Notes under the pieces: generated by a model
Told to the model about the DNA's origin: nothing
The model's database searches: none
Seen by the model: the letters and a program-made list of their open reading frames with translations, nothing else
Assembly (NCBI RefSeq): GCF_003363715.1
Contig: NZ_QREV01000034.1
Span: 1-51,826 of the forward strand
Origin: Parabacteroides acidifaciens
Lineage (GTDB): Bacteria > Bacteroidota > Bacteroidia > Bacteroidales > Tannerellaceae
Direction: 5' to 3'
Length of the DNA: 51,826 nt
Position numbers and translations under genes: made by a program
In this document: positions 43,808-51,494 of the stretch, one piece after another
How positions within the stretch are numbered: the stretch's first letter is position 1
Layout of the letters: the number at the start of each line of letters is the position of its first letter

Positions 43808-44034
43808 AACTGACAAATGAACAAATAGAATTTTTAATCGAGGACCTAAGTAGCGAAATCATACAGATCCTTATGGAAGAATGGGAATATGATATGACAC
43901 AAGCAATGGATGTCTATTATAATTCGGATACCTTCGAGCGATTAAGTAATCCGGCAACCGGATTATACTATCAAAGTGCCGGTTACGTATATGACTTTTT
44001 AAAAAGGGAAATAACAACGGGTCGGGTGGCATAA
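43804..44034 (+). CDS. Small acidic protein, third gene of the DUF3791/DUF3990 module
   Basis: The 76-residue protein is strongly acidic in its first half (QIEFLIEDLSSEIIQILMEE) and has a conserved-looking second half (MDVYYNSDTFERLSNPATG, YYQSAGYVYDFLKREI). No family is recognised with certainty. It overlaps the DUF3990 gene by 4 bases. Small acidic partners encoded next to toxic enzymes often neutralise them, so this may be the true antitoxin. The terminator stem starts inside the last codons. Confidence 0.75.
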   Translation: MKLTNEQIEFLIEDLSSEIIQILMEEWEYDMTQAMDVYYNSDTFERLSNPATGLYYQSAGYVYDFLKREITTGRVA

Positions 44035-44047
44035 CACCACCCTTTTT
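44024..44047 (+). terminator. Intrinsic terminator overlapping a stop codon
   Basis: GGGTGG (44024-44029) pairs with CCACCC (44037-44042) around a 7-base loop and is followed by five T. The loop contains the TAA stop at 44032-44034, so translation would reach into the stem. Confidence 0.85.
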
Positions 44048-44067
44048 AGCCTATCTTATAATTAATC

Positions 44068-44676
44068 TCACATCCGGTAACGCAATCCCGCCATTGCCGT
44101 ACCCATATGGCCGAAACCGACCTCGACAAAGCCGGCGATCTGTTTGCCGACTTCTATTCCTATCGGAGACACCTGGTACATAAAGAAGGCTTTTGTCGCC
44201 GTTTTTTCCTCCGGTAACGATTCCTTATTGATAAAGGAAGACTTCGTGGTCGCAATAGCGATACCTGCATTTATACGGGAATAAAGCGTTATAAAATTAT
44301 AGTTATACCAGTTATACTTGATGGAGGGGCAAACAGAATGGAAAGAGTTATAGAAATCCCCGACCAACTTATCATTGCGAATAATCCGCTTATCACTGTT
44401 CGTATAAGAATAAACAACCCCGAAACCCAGATTTTCATCCGGATAAAAAAGATAGCTGATATTCAAGGCTCCAAACTTACCTTTATCGTCAAACAAGTCC
44501 GCATCGGCCGATGCAGGCGGATTAAAGTAGTTTTCATAATGGTCCAGCAAATCCACTACCGGCAGACCACCATAACTCAACGATACCTCATGCTGCAAAT
44601 CTGTCCAATGCTGGGCTTTCGCCTGATAGCTCAGGGTACACAGCAGCGCTGCTAACAACAATAAACCCTTTTTCAT
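44068..44676 (-). CDS. Exported protein, probable small outer-membrane beta-barrel
   Basis: The 202-residue protein has a signal peptide (KKGLLLLAALLCTLSYQAKAQ) and alternating amphipathic strands (EVSLSYGGLPVVDLL, GALNISYLFYPDENLGFGVV, ISYL and FITLYSRINAGIAIATT), ending in a strand (GHMGTAMAGLRYRM). This is typical of 8-stranded outer-membrane proteins of the OmpW/porin-like kind. Ligand unknown. It has its own promoter box at 44739-44732, facing that of the HAD gene. Confidence 0.75.
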   Translation of the reverse strand: MKKGLLLLAALLCTLSYQAKAQHWTDLQHEVSLSYGGLPVVDLLDHYENYFNPPASADADLFDDKGKFGALNISYLFYPDENLGFGVVYSYTNSDKRIIRNDKLVGDFYNSFHSVCPSIKYNWYNYNFITLYSRINAGIAIATTKSSFINKESLPEEKTATKAFFMYQVSPIGIEVGKQIAGFVEVGFGHMGTAMAGLRYRM

Positions 44677-44731
44677 ACTCTTCTGATTTTATTGGTAATT
44701 ATTATGGCCCGGACGCCGGGATACGTTGAAC

Positions 44732-44739
44732 CAAAGATA
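44732..44739 (-). promoter_or_regulatory. Promoter -7 box of the beta-barrel gene
   Basis: TATCTTTG on the minus strand matches TAnnTTTG. It lies 55 bases before the ATG at 44676. Confidence 0.6.
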
Positions 44740-44760
44740 AAAAAATCTACAGGATTTTAG

Positions 44761-44768
44761 TAACTTTG
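44761..44768 (+). promoter_or_regulatory. Promoter -7 box of the HAD phosphatase gene
   Basis: TAACTTTG matches TAnnTTTG and lies 29 bases before the ATG at 44798. It is divergent from the box at 44732-44739. Confidence 0.65.
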
Positions 44769-44797
44769 CGGAAGTTTTTTTAAGCGTAAAAAAAGAT

Positions 44798-45532
44798 ATG
44801 ATTCAAGAAGCGATCACCCGATATCTGCAAAAGCAGAAACAAACTGCACTTTCTCCTAAAGCCGTGCTATTCGATATGGACGGCGTTCTATACGACTCCA
44901 TGCGTTTCCACGCCCGTTCCTGGTACGAAACGGCTACCAGCCATCAGTTGATATCCACACCGGAAATTTTCTATCTGTATGAAGGACGGACAGGCGAAAG
45001 TACCATCAACGAACTGTATCAAAAGACCTTCCACCGGGATGCGACCGACGAGGAAAAGAAATCCATTTACGAAGAGAAGGCTACCTTATTCAATAAATAT
45101 AATGACGGAAAGGCGATGCAGGGAGCCGCAGAGGTCTTACAGGCAGTCAAAGCGTCCAACCTGCAAACGCTCGTCGTCACCGGTTCCGGACAACACAGCC
45201 TGATAAATAAACTGGAACATACCTATCCAGGATGCTTCCAACGTGACAAGATGGTAACGGCCTTCGACGTAAAATACGGCAAACCCCATCCCGAACCCTA
45301 CCTGATGGGATTGAAGAAAGCAGGTGTGCAAGCCAATGAAGCTTTCGTCGTAGAGAATGCCCCGATGGGCGTGCAGGCAGGCGTTGCAGCCGGAATTTTC
45401 ACGATAGCAGTCAACACCGGACCACTCGACGACCGGGTATTGCTGGATGCCGGCGCCGACCTGCTCTATCCGAGTATGACCGCCTTAGCGGAAGATTGGA
45501 AGAATATCATGAATGCGGTCAGAAGCAACTGA
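44798..45532 (+). CDS. HAD-superfamily phosphatase, beta-phosphoglucomutase-like
   Basis: The 244-residue cytosolic enzyme has HAD motif I FDMDGVLYDS (nucleophile in the first Asp), a C1 helical cap (RFHARSWYETATSH, TGESTINELYQKTF), motif II VVTGSGQ, the motif III lysine in YGKPHPEPYL and motif IV VVENAPMGVQAGVAAG. Such enzymes dephosphorylate sugar phosphates or act as beta-phosphoglucomutases; the exact substrate cannot be read from sequence. The start at 44798 lies after a promoter box. A terminator-type hairpin follows. Confidence 0.9.
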   Translation: MIQEAITRYLQKQKQTALSPKAVLFDMDGVLYDSMRFHARSWYETATSHQLISTPEIFYLYEGRTGESTINELYQKTFHRDATDEEKKSIYEEKATLFNKYNDGKAMQGAAEVLQAVKASNLQTLVVTGSGQHSLINKLEHTYPGCFQRDKMVTAFDVKYGKPHPEPYLMGLKKAGVQANEAFVVENAPMGVQAGVAAGIFTIAVNTGPLDDRVLLDAGADLLYPSMTALAEDWKNIMNAVRSN

Positions 45533-45542
45533 CATAATAAAA

Positions 45543-45577
45543 TTAGGCACGGATTACTTTTTTTCATCCGTGCCTAA
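45543..45577. terminator. Bidirectional terminator hairpin
   Basis: TTAGGCACGGAT (45543-45554) pairs perfectly with ATCCGTGCCTAA (45566-45577). The loop contains seven T. It lies between the HAD gene and the convergent epimerase gene. Confidence 0.8.
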
Positions 45578-45619
45578 AAATTTCATAACATAAGAGAGAA
45601 GCACAGCCGTGCGTCTCTA

Positions 45620-46507
45620 CTACTTCACGTAATCTGCGTTGTTCAGGTAATCATAACTCTGCTGACAGCTGGCAACGGGATCGTTCTGCGTGTACTGTTC
45701 GACTTCAACATACCAGTCTTTGATGTTATTTGCATACATCTGGTCGAAGATAGGTTTGAAATCCATCTTACCGCTGGCGCCGATTTCCTTCTCATCTTTG
45801 ATATGGATCGCCTTGAACTGGCTCGGACGGTTCTTCAGGTAGGCAACGGGATCTCCACCACCTTCTTGCACCCAATACACATCCATTTCGAAGAATACAT
45901 GGTTCGGGCTTACGTTATCCAACAAGAAGTCATAAATCAACTGATCTTCTATCTTGCGGAATTCGAAGTCATGGTTATGATAACCAAAGGCGATACTTGC
46001 AGCAGCAGCCTTATAACCGACCGTGTTGAAATAGTCGCAATACATCTTCAGGTCATCCAGCGTGGTCTTGTCATTAACCGGCATCCAGGGCTGAACCATA
46101 TATTTAACGCCTAATTCGTTGTGAGCAGCAATAGCCTGGTCCCACCAACTCATCACCTCAGCTTCTTTTTCTTTCGTGAACTCCTGTCCCAAGTGGGCGC
46201 TCGTACATTTCATACCCAGGTCGTTCACCATTTTCTTAAATTCGGCAGGAGCCATACCGTAGACCTTACCATTATCGTAGCCGGCCGTTTCAAGGTTCTT
46301 ATACCCCATCTTGGAAGCGGTTTCCAACACTTTCTGAATTCCTTCTTCTTTTACAAGGTCTCTTAAAGAATACAACTGAAGCCCAATATACTTGGACGAG
46401 TCGGCAGCGGCAGCTTTACCGGCACAAGAAGATAACAACTGAGGCATCACCACACCCCCCGCGAGCAATAATGATGCTTGCTTTAAAAAGTCACGTCTGT
46501 TTTGCAT
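45620..46507 (-). CDS. Tat-exported sugar phosphate isomerase/epimerase-like TIM barrel
   Basis: The 295-residue protein has a twin-arginine signal (NRRDFLKQASLLLAGG) with a cysteine in LLSSCAG that may also serve as a lipobox. The remainder is an AP endonuclease 2/xylose-isomerase-like TIM barrel: YIGLQLYSLRDLV, YKNLETAGYDNGKVYG, IAFGYHNHDFEF, VFFEMDVYWVQEGGGD and FKAIHIKDEKE, with the histidines, glutamates and aspartates expected to bind metal. Family members act on keto-sugars or inositols; the substrate is unknown. It is transcribed alone from its own promoter box. Confidence 0.88.
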   Translation of the reverse strand: MQNRRDFLKQASLLLAGGVVMPQLLSSCAGKAAAADSSKYIGLQLYSLRDLVKEEGIQKVLETASKMGYKNLETAGYDNGKVYGMAPAEFKKMVNDLGMKCTSAHLGQEFTKEKEAEVMSWWDQAIAAHNELGVKYMVQPWMPVNDKTTLDDLKMYCDYFNTVGYKAAAASIAFGYHNHDFEFRKIEDQLIYDFLLDNVSPNHVFFEMDVYWVQEGGGDPVAYLKNRPSQFKAIHIKDEKEIGASGKMDFKPIFDQMYANNIKDWYVEVEQYTQNDPVASCQQSYDYLNNADYVK

Positions 46508-46542
46508 AGTACTAAAAAATTAAGTTTGCTTGAGAATTTCTA

Positions 46543-46550
46543 CAAAAATA
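46543..46550 (-). promoter_or_regulatory. Promoter -7 box of the TIM-barrel epimerase gene
   Basis: TATTTTTG on the minus strand matches TAnnTTTG and lies 35 bases before the ATG at 46507. Confidence 0.6.
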
Positions 46551-46570
46551 AAACTATATTTGATGTTTCC

Positions 46571-47794
46571 TTACATAATAACGTTAAAATCCTCAAATTT
46601 CTTTCTGCGCCGGATCTGGAACCGGTAAATAATACATGCTAAGACGAAATAGACACCTGCCTGTATCCATAACGTGTGGTATTCATGCACCACTTCGTTC
46701 AAAGTCGCCCCACTGGTATTGATACGGATAAACCCCTGAATCCCAGGTGTAGAAGGAAAAGCATATCCGACCACCTGCCAGAAAGGAGGAATCGCCTCTT
46801 TCGGCCAGGAAACGCCGGAGATGAACAACAGGATCACCGAGGTAAAGACAAACAGCAACATAGGAGCTTCACGGTTAGTCATAAAGCCGGATAAAGTCAT
46901 CGCAAAAAAGATGCAGGCAAACAGATACGGCAGAAGAAACAGCAAAATCGTCATAGGATCTCCCACCTGTGGCAAAGAGAACAGTTTCGGTACAACCGCC
47001 ACTACCCAGATACAGACCACCACATAAATCAAGATATACGTCAAAGACTTGCCGAACACAACCCGCAACGTCCCGTTAAAATGAGGGCTGACCGGTACAA
47101 GGTTATGGAGACTGTTCTTCTCTCGTGCCGTCCCTCCCAACATACCGATACCTAAGACCAGCGTTTGCTGAATCACTAAGATCAGGATAGCCGGAACCAG
47201 GAAACTGGCAAAGCCATTCTGCGAATTGAAGATCGTCACAGACTCATAAGGCACGGGATCGACTGTGATCTGTTCCTGCTTGTCCGATGCACCCGGCGAA
47301 TTATGTCGCCGAAGCTCTTTTCCCAGATCCAGCGACACTTCCGTTGCCGACAACAAGAAAGCCTTATAGAACAGCAGGCTGCTCATATCACAATACAAAG
47401 GGACGGTCGTCTGCTTGCCCCTATGCAAATCTTTGCTGAACTCCGTCGGGAAATAGAGAATCCCGTATGCCTTCTTTTCGTCCAGCATCCGCTTTGCCTC
47501 TTCCATATCCGTACAGACGGCAATCACCTCCACATCCGGCGTTGCATTCACCCGGCGGGTAAACTCGCGGCTCAGATACGAGTCGGACTGGTCCACAACC
47601 ACCATCTTGGCCTCGTGTACCACCTCGTTGTTGTAGATGAAAGAATACAGCAATGGATAGGCAAACGGCACCAGGAAGAAGAAGATCAGCACCCCTTCGT
47701 CCCGGAACACATTCTTCAGTTCATCCTTCCAGATATAAAAGGTATCCAGAATTCCCTGCTTGATTATATATCGTAAACGATGTTCTTTTTTCAT
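46571..47794 (-). CDS. ABC-2 type transporter permease (second of a pair)
   Basis: The 407-residue inner-membrane protein follows the ABC-2 permease plan: one N-terminal helix (VLIFFFLVPFAYPLLYSFIY), a large periplasmic domain of about 150 residues, and five or six C-terminal helices (ASFLVPAILILVIQQTLVLG, LLFVFTSVILLFISGVSWP). It resembles YhhJ/YbhR-type drug or toxin exporters. ATG at 47794 is preferred over the preceding in-frame GTG. It follows the first permease by 11 bases and ends the efflux operon. Confidence 0.88.
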   Translation of the reverse strand: MKKEHRLRYIIKQGILDTFYIWKDELKNVFRDEGVLIFFFLVPFAYPLLYSFIYNNEVVHEAKMVVVDQSDSYLSREFTRRVNATPDVEVIAVCTDMEEAKRMLDEKKAYGILYFPTEFSKDLHRGKQTTVPLYCDMSSLLFYKAFLLSATEVSLDLGKELRRHNSPGASDKQEQITVDPVPYESVTIFNSQNGFASFLVPAILILVIQQTLVLGIGMLGGTAREKNSLHNLVPVSPHFNGTLRVVFGKSLTYILIYVVVCIWVVAVVPKLFSLPQVGDPMTILLFLLPYLFACIFFAMTLSGFMTNREAPMLLFVFTSVILLFISGVSWPKEAIPPFWQVVGYAFPSTPGIQGFIRINTSGATLNEVVHEYHTLWIQAGVYFVLACIIYRFQIRRRKKFEDFNVIM

Positions 47795-47805
47795 CACTTT
47801 CTGTT

Positions 47806-48981
47806 TTACGGAATATATTTAAAGTACAACAGCGCTTTCTTCAACTGTTTTCCGATCAGGAAAGGCAGGATAAGGAATCCTAACAGCCAGGCATATTCGG
47901 TCCAACTGTAAAAGAAAGCCCTTCCGTTCAAAGCCTGATCTACATAGATCAGGAAATAATGGCGAAGCGGGAACATATTGCTTAAAGCCTGCAAGGTCGG
48001 GTCCATCCCTAACACCGGAAACGAGAAACCCACAATCGAAAAAGCGAGCATCCCGAACAGACTGGCAAAGCTCAACCCCATACGGAAAGTCGGTAACACC
48101 CCGATCATAAAGATCCCGACAGCCTGCGAAGCAATCACCAACAGGAATAGCGCCGACAACATCGGCAGCCAGCCGCTACTCAGCGGGAATGAATTGAAGC
48201 CATACAAAGCCGCACCATACAGGAACGCCACAACCGTAAAGACCACCGTATAAGGCAATACCTTTCCGATCAAACTGACCGTAAGCGAATTATTCCCCAT
48301 CTGCAACCACTGGCGTGCCGTAGAATATTTGATCTCGGAACCGATACTGAGCACCGTCACCAGAAAAATCATCAACTGCAAGACACCCGGCAGCAACGTG
48401 TTATTCAGGTAAACCGAATAGTTCAGCCAGGGATTCCCGAGCGCATGCGTATCGATCACAATCGGCTGAAGCTGCGCCATAATCTGGTCTTCAGTATAGC
48501 CATGCGCCAATCCGGTCTGCAAACCGACCGAAGCACCCGCCAGCACGGACATCGTCTTCATATCCCGGAACAAAAGGGAAGCGCCGATCAGGTACGTGCC
48601 ATTCGTATAGAACGACAACTTCGGCTGGCGTCCGGCCACCGCATCCACCCCGAAATCTTTCGGAATATAGAAAATACCGTAGACCTTCCCTTCCTGCATC
48701 GCCTGGCGGGCTTCCTCGAAAGAGACGGTCGTCAGCACCACCTCCGTCTGCTCGAAGGCATCCAGTTGGCGCGACAGGTTACGCGAATTGGATGAACCGT
48801 CCATGTCCACAACAGCAATCGGCATATCGGTCGGCAACCCGTCTTTCATCAGCGACAGGAAAAACACGACACAGATAGTCGGAGCCACCAACATACAGAA
48901 GAAGTAGACCGGTTTCTTCCCGATCCGCTGTATCTCCCGCCGGGCTATCATCCAGATGCTATGTAAACACTGTTTACCCAT
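47806..48981 (-). CDS. ABC-2 type transporter permease (first of a pair)
   Basis: The 391-residue inner-membrane protein has an N-terminal helix (PVYFFCMLVAPTICVVFFLS), a periplasmic domain (IAVVDMDGSSNSRNLSRQLD) and a C-terminal membrane part (LLPGVLQLMIFLVTVLSIGS, MLAFSIVGFSFPVLGMDPTL). It is paralogous to the downstream permease, and the two would form a heterodimer. Its ATG shares one base with the HlyD stop (TAATG), so expression is coupled. No ATP-binding subunit is encoded in the operon. Confidence 0.88.
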   Translation of the reverse strand: MGKQCLHSIWMIARREIQRIGKKPVYFFCMLVAPTICVVFFLSLMKDGLPTDMPIAVVDMDGSSNSRNLSRQLDAFEQTEVVLTTVSFEEARQAMQEGKVYGIFYIPKDFGVDAVAGRQPKLSFYTNGTYLIGASLLFRDMKTMSVLAGASVGLQTGLAHGYTEDQIMAQLQPIVIDTHALGNPWLNYSVYLNNTLLPGVLQLMIFLVTVLSIGSEIKYSTARQWLQMGNNSLTVSLIGKVLPYTVVFTVVAFLYGAALYGFNSFPLSSGWLPMLSALFLLVIASQAVGIFMIGVLPTFRMGLSFASLFGMLAFSIVGFSFPVLGMDPTLQALSNMFPLRHYFLIYVDQALNGRAFFYSWTEYAWLLGFLILPFLIGKQLKKALLYFKYIP

Positions 48982-49988
48982 TATTCATTTCCTTTTTTCT
49001 TCATGATAACAGACATTCCGGGACGCAAGTCAGCAACCTTTTCCTGCGGACGGGCGCGCACCTCGAACGTCTTGTAATCGAACTGTCCGTTTGTCTTGGT
49101 CGCTTTCCAAGCGGCATACGTCCCCATATCTTTCATATAATAGACTTTCAGCTTGACAGGGCGACTATCCAACGCCGGGATGAAAGCATTCAGTTCGGAA
49201 CCGATTTTAATATCTTTCAGGAGGTCTTCACGGATACTGAATGTCACCCACATATCGTTCAGGTCGGTGATATTCATAATCGGCGCACCCGTCCCCACCA
49301 GTTCGCCCACTTCGGGAAAACGTTCGGACACCTCGCCGTCGATCGGAGAAAGCAAAACCGCCTCTTTCAGATAAGATTCCACTTCGGCAACAGCCCCGCC
49401 GGCCTGCTGGACAAGTGCGGATGCAGCTGCCTTATCTTCCACCCGGGCACCATCCATCGCCATATCATATTGCGACTTGGCGGCTTTTTCCGTAGCTGCC
49501 ATCGCCTTATAGTTGGCTTCCGCCTCATCGCGCTTCTGCGCGGACATCACGCCTTTCTCGAAAAGGTTCTGCACACGCGTATATGATTTATGGGCAATCT
49601 CCAAACCTGCCTTAGCCTTCTGCCACATTTCATAAGCGCCGGCTATTTCCTGCGCACGCGCTCCTTTGATAGCCTTTGCGTTTTGGGCTTCGGCGGCACG
49701 GCGCACGGCTTCCGCCTGCTGTAGTTTGGCCAACACCTCGGGTGTATCGAGGAATACGAGCGTGTCGCCCGCCTTCACCCTGTCGCCCTCACCGAAACGG
49801 TAGGCTTCGATACGGCCGGGCACTTTGCCGGAAATACGCACCTCGGTTGCTTCCGCCTGTCCCATAATGATATCGTCCGGCGGCGTCAACAGAAAGAAAC
49901 CCGTTAAAGCTACTAATCCTACCACACCTAAAAACGCGATAAATGCCAGCAGCATGTTATTGATCGAAAACTTCTTATTCTCGTCCAT
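48981..49988 (-). CDS. HlyD family periplasmic adaptor (membrane fusion protein)
   Basis: The 335-residue protein links the inner-membrane permeases to TolC. One N-terminal helix (MLLAFIAFLGVVGLVALTGF) anchors it. A split biotinyl-lipoyl domain (ISGKVPGRIEAYRFGEGDRV, then AVLLSPIDGEVSERFPEVGE) flanks a coiled-coil hairpin (AYEMWQKAKAGLEIAHKSYT, KRDEAEANYKAMAATEKAAK). A beta-barrel and membrane-proximal domain follow. Length and order are those of EmrA/YhiI-type adaptors. It lies 22 bases after the TolC gene. Confidence 0.93.
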   Translation of the reverse strand: MDENKKFSINNMLLAFIAFLGVVGLVALTGFFLLTPPDDIIMGQAEATEVRISGKVPGRIEAYRFGEGDRVKAGDTLVFLDTPEVLAKLQQAEAVRRAAEAQNAKAIKGARAQEIAGAYEMWQKAKAGLEIAHKSYTRVQNLFEKGVMSAQKRDEAEANYKAMAATEKAAKSQYDMAMDGARVEDKAAASALVQQAGGAVAEVESYLKEAVLLSPIDGEVSERFPEVGELVGTGAPIMNITDLNDMWVTFSIREDLLKDIKIGSELNAFIPALDSRPVKLKVYYMKDMGTYAAWKATKTNGQFDYKTFEVRARPQEKVADLRPGMSVIMKKKGNE

Positions 49989-50010
49989 CTCTATTTTGTT
50001 TTTATCGTTA

Positions 50011-51402
50011 TTATTCTTGTTCGTTTACGGAAAGCTTACCCATCGCCTTGGTCAGGTAAACTTCGGTCAGTTTGACTTCTATCTGTGCGTCGATCAGGCT
50101 GGAACGAGCCGAAACCCACGCCGTCTGCGCCTGCATCAGGTTCAGGGCGGGAATCACCCCTTCTTCGAAACCCAGGTTGGCATGGCGGAGGTTCTCTTCG
50201 GCATTCTCCATATTGCGGGAAGAGGCAATCAGCTTCTTGCTTGCTTCGTTCACCTTATAAACGGATTGATTGACCTGCAATTCGATCTTTTCGCGGGCAT
50301 CCTGCAATTCCAACGACTTGATACGCGTCTCGGCACGGGCGGAATTGCGTTTATAACTTCCCTCCCACCAGCCGGAAAGCGGCACTTTCACCATCACGCC
50401 GACATTGAACATCCCGGCAAATTCATTCTTAAAGCCGTTCATCGCATTGGGATTGGTAACCAGGTAGTTCGCCATGAAAGCGACGTTGGGCAACATATCC
50501 GCCAACACGATCCGCTCCTTACGTTTATATATCTTTGTAGCCAGGTCGAGGCTTTTCAACTCGTTACGGTTCAGGAACGCTTCGTTTACATCGGCAGCCG
50601 TCAGGACCGGTTCAGTCGGGAAATCCTCGATATCCTCATCAGCTAAGGCAAGCGGATCTTCGAGCGGCAATCCACATATCTGCGCCAGCAACATACGGGA
50701 AAGAGCCAAGCCGTTGTTGACTTTTGTCTGCGCCATCTCCGCCTCGTTCAGTTTGACTTTGACCGACAGGCCGTCAGCCTCGGTGGCAACACCTTCGGTT
50801 ATCATAGCGGTAATATCGTGGTCGGTCTTACGGAGCAAGTCCACATAAGCATCGGCTAACTTCTTTTTATTGACCAGAGAGATCACCTGCCAATAGGTTT
50901 CATCGGTCTTATAAATGACATCCTGCAACTGCTGGTCGTTCATCGACTCGGCCAGTTGTTTGGCATACTTGGTGATCTGATTGTAATTGATGATCTTACC
51001 ACCCATAAAGACAGGCTGCACAAGCGAAACGCTTCCCACCCAGATATTCTGGATATCGAGGTGTTGCATATCCCCCACCCCTTCCATCAGTTGGCCGAAC
51101 ACCGGCAATTGGGCAATCGGCCCGAGCGCGCCACCTATGGACGTACTCAACGCTCCCATATCCAGCAGGTTAATATCCTTCTGGTTCCACAGATACGCAC
51201 CTGTAGCGGAAAGTTGCGGGAAATATTTGGTAAAAGCGGCGTTCTTCTCGTCACCTGCCATTTTGATCTTTTCGCCTGAAATCTTCAACTCTTTATTGTT
51301 TTGAATCGCCAAGTGACGGCATTGCTCCAACGTCAGCGCCTGCTGCGCATTCGCATAGCCCGACGAGACCAGCAATGCGACTAATACGACAAATCTTTTC
51401 AT
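50011..51402 (-). CDS. TolC family outer-membrane efflux protein
   Basis: The 463-residue protein forms the outer-membrane channel of the exporter. A signal peptide (KRFVVLVALLVSSGYANA) is followed by two repeats of long amphipathic helices and short strands: ALTLEQCRHLAIQNNKELKI in the first, VNEAFLNRNELKSLDLATKI in the second, with the family motif of a long helix near the end (NLMQAQTAWVSARSSLIDAQ). Length is normal. It is the first gene of the operon with HlyD and the two permeases. A regulator, often of TetR type in such operons, is not within the window. Confidence 0.93.
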   Translation of the reverse strand: MKRFVVLVALLVSSGYANAQQALTLEQCRHLAIQNNKELKISGEKIKMAGDEKNAAFTKYFPQLSATGAYLWNQKDINLLDMGALSTSIGGALGPIAQLPVFGQLMEGVGDMQHLDIQNIWVGSVSLVQPVFMGGKIINYNQITKYAKQLAESMNDQQLQDVIYKTDETYWQVISLVNKKKLADAYVDLLRKTDHDITAMITEGVATEADGLSVKVKLNEAEMAQTKVNNGLALSRMLLAQICGLPLEDPLALADEDIEDFPTEPVLTAADVNEAFLNRNELKSLDLATKIYKRKERIVLADMLPNVAFMANYLVTNPNAMNGFKNEFAGMFNVGVMVKVPLSGWWEGSYKRNSARAETRIKSLELQDAREKIELQVNQSVYKVNEASKKLIASSRNMENAEENLRHANLGFEEGVIPALNLMQAQTAWVSARSSLIDAQIEVKLTEVYLTKAMGKLSVNEQE

Positions 51403-51466
51403 CTCTATCTCTTTTTATTCGGTTCCTATTCTGAACTATTCCAACCCCTTACTATTATATATTCAG

Positions 51467-51494
51467 CAAATATAAGAAATACGGTGCAAAAATA
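51467..51494 (-). promoter_or_regulatory. Candidate promoter region of the efflux operon
   Basis: Two -7 type boxes occur on the minus strand: TATATTTG at 51474-51467 and TATTTTTG at 51494-51487. The nearer one is 64 bases before the ATG at 51402. I cannot decide between them. Confidence 0.5.
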
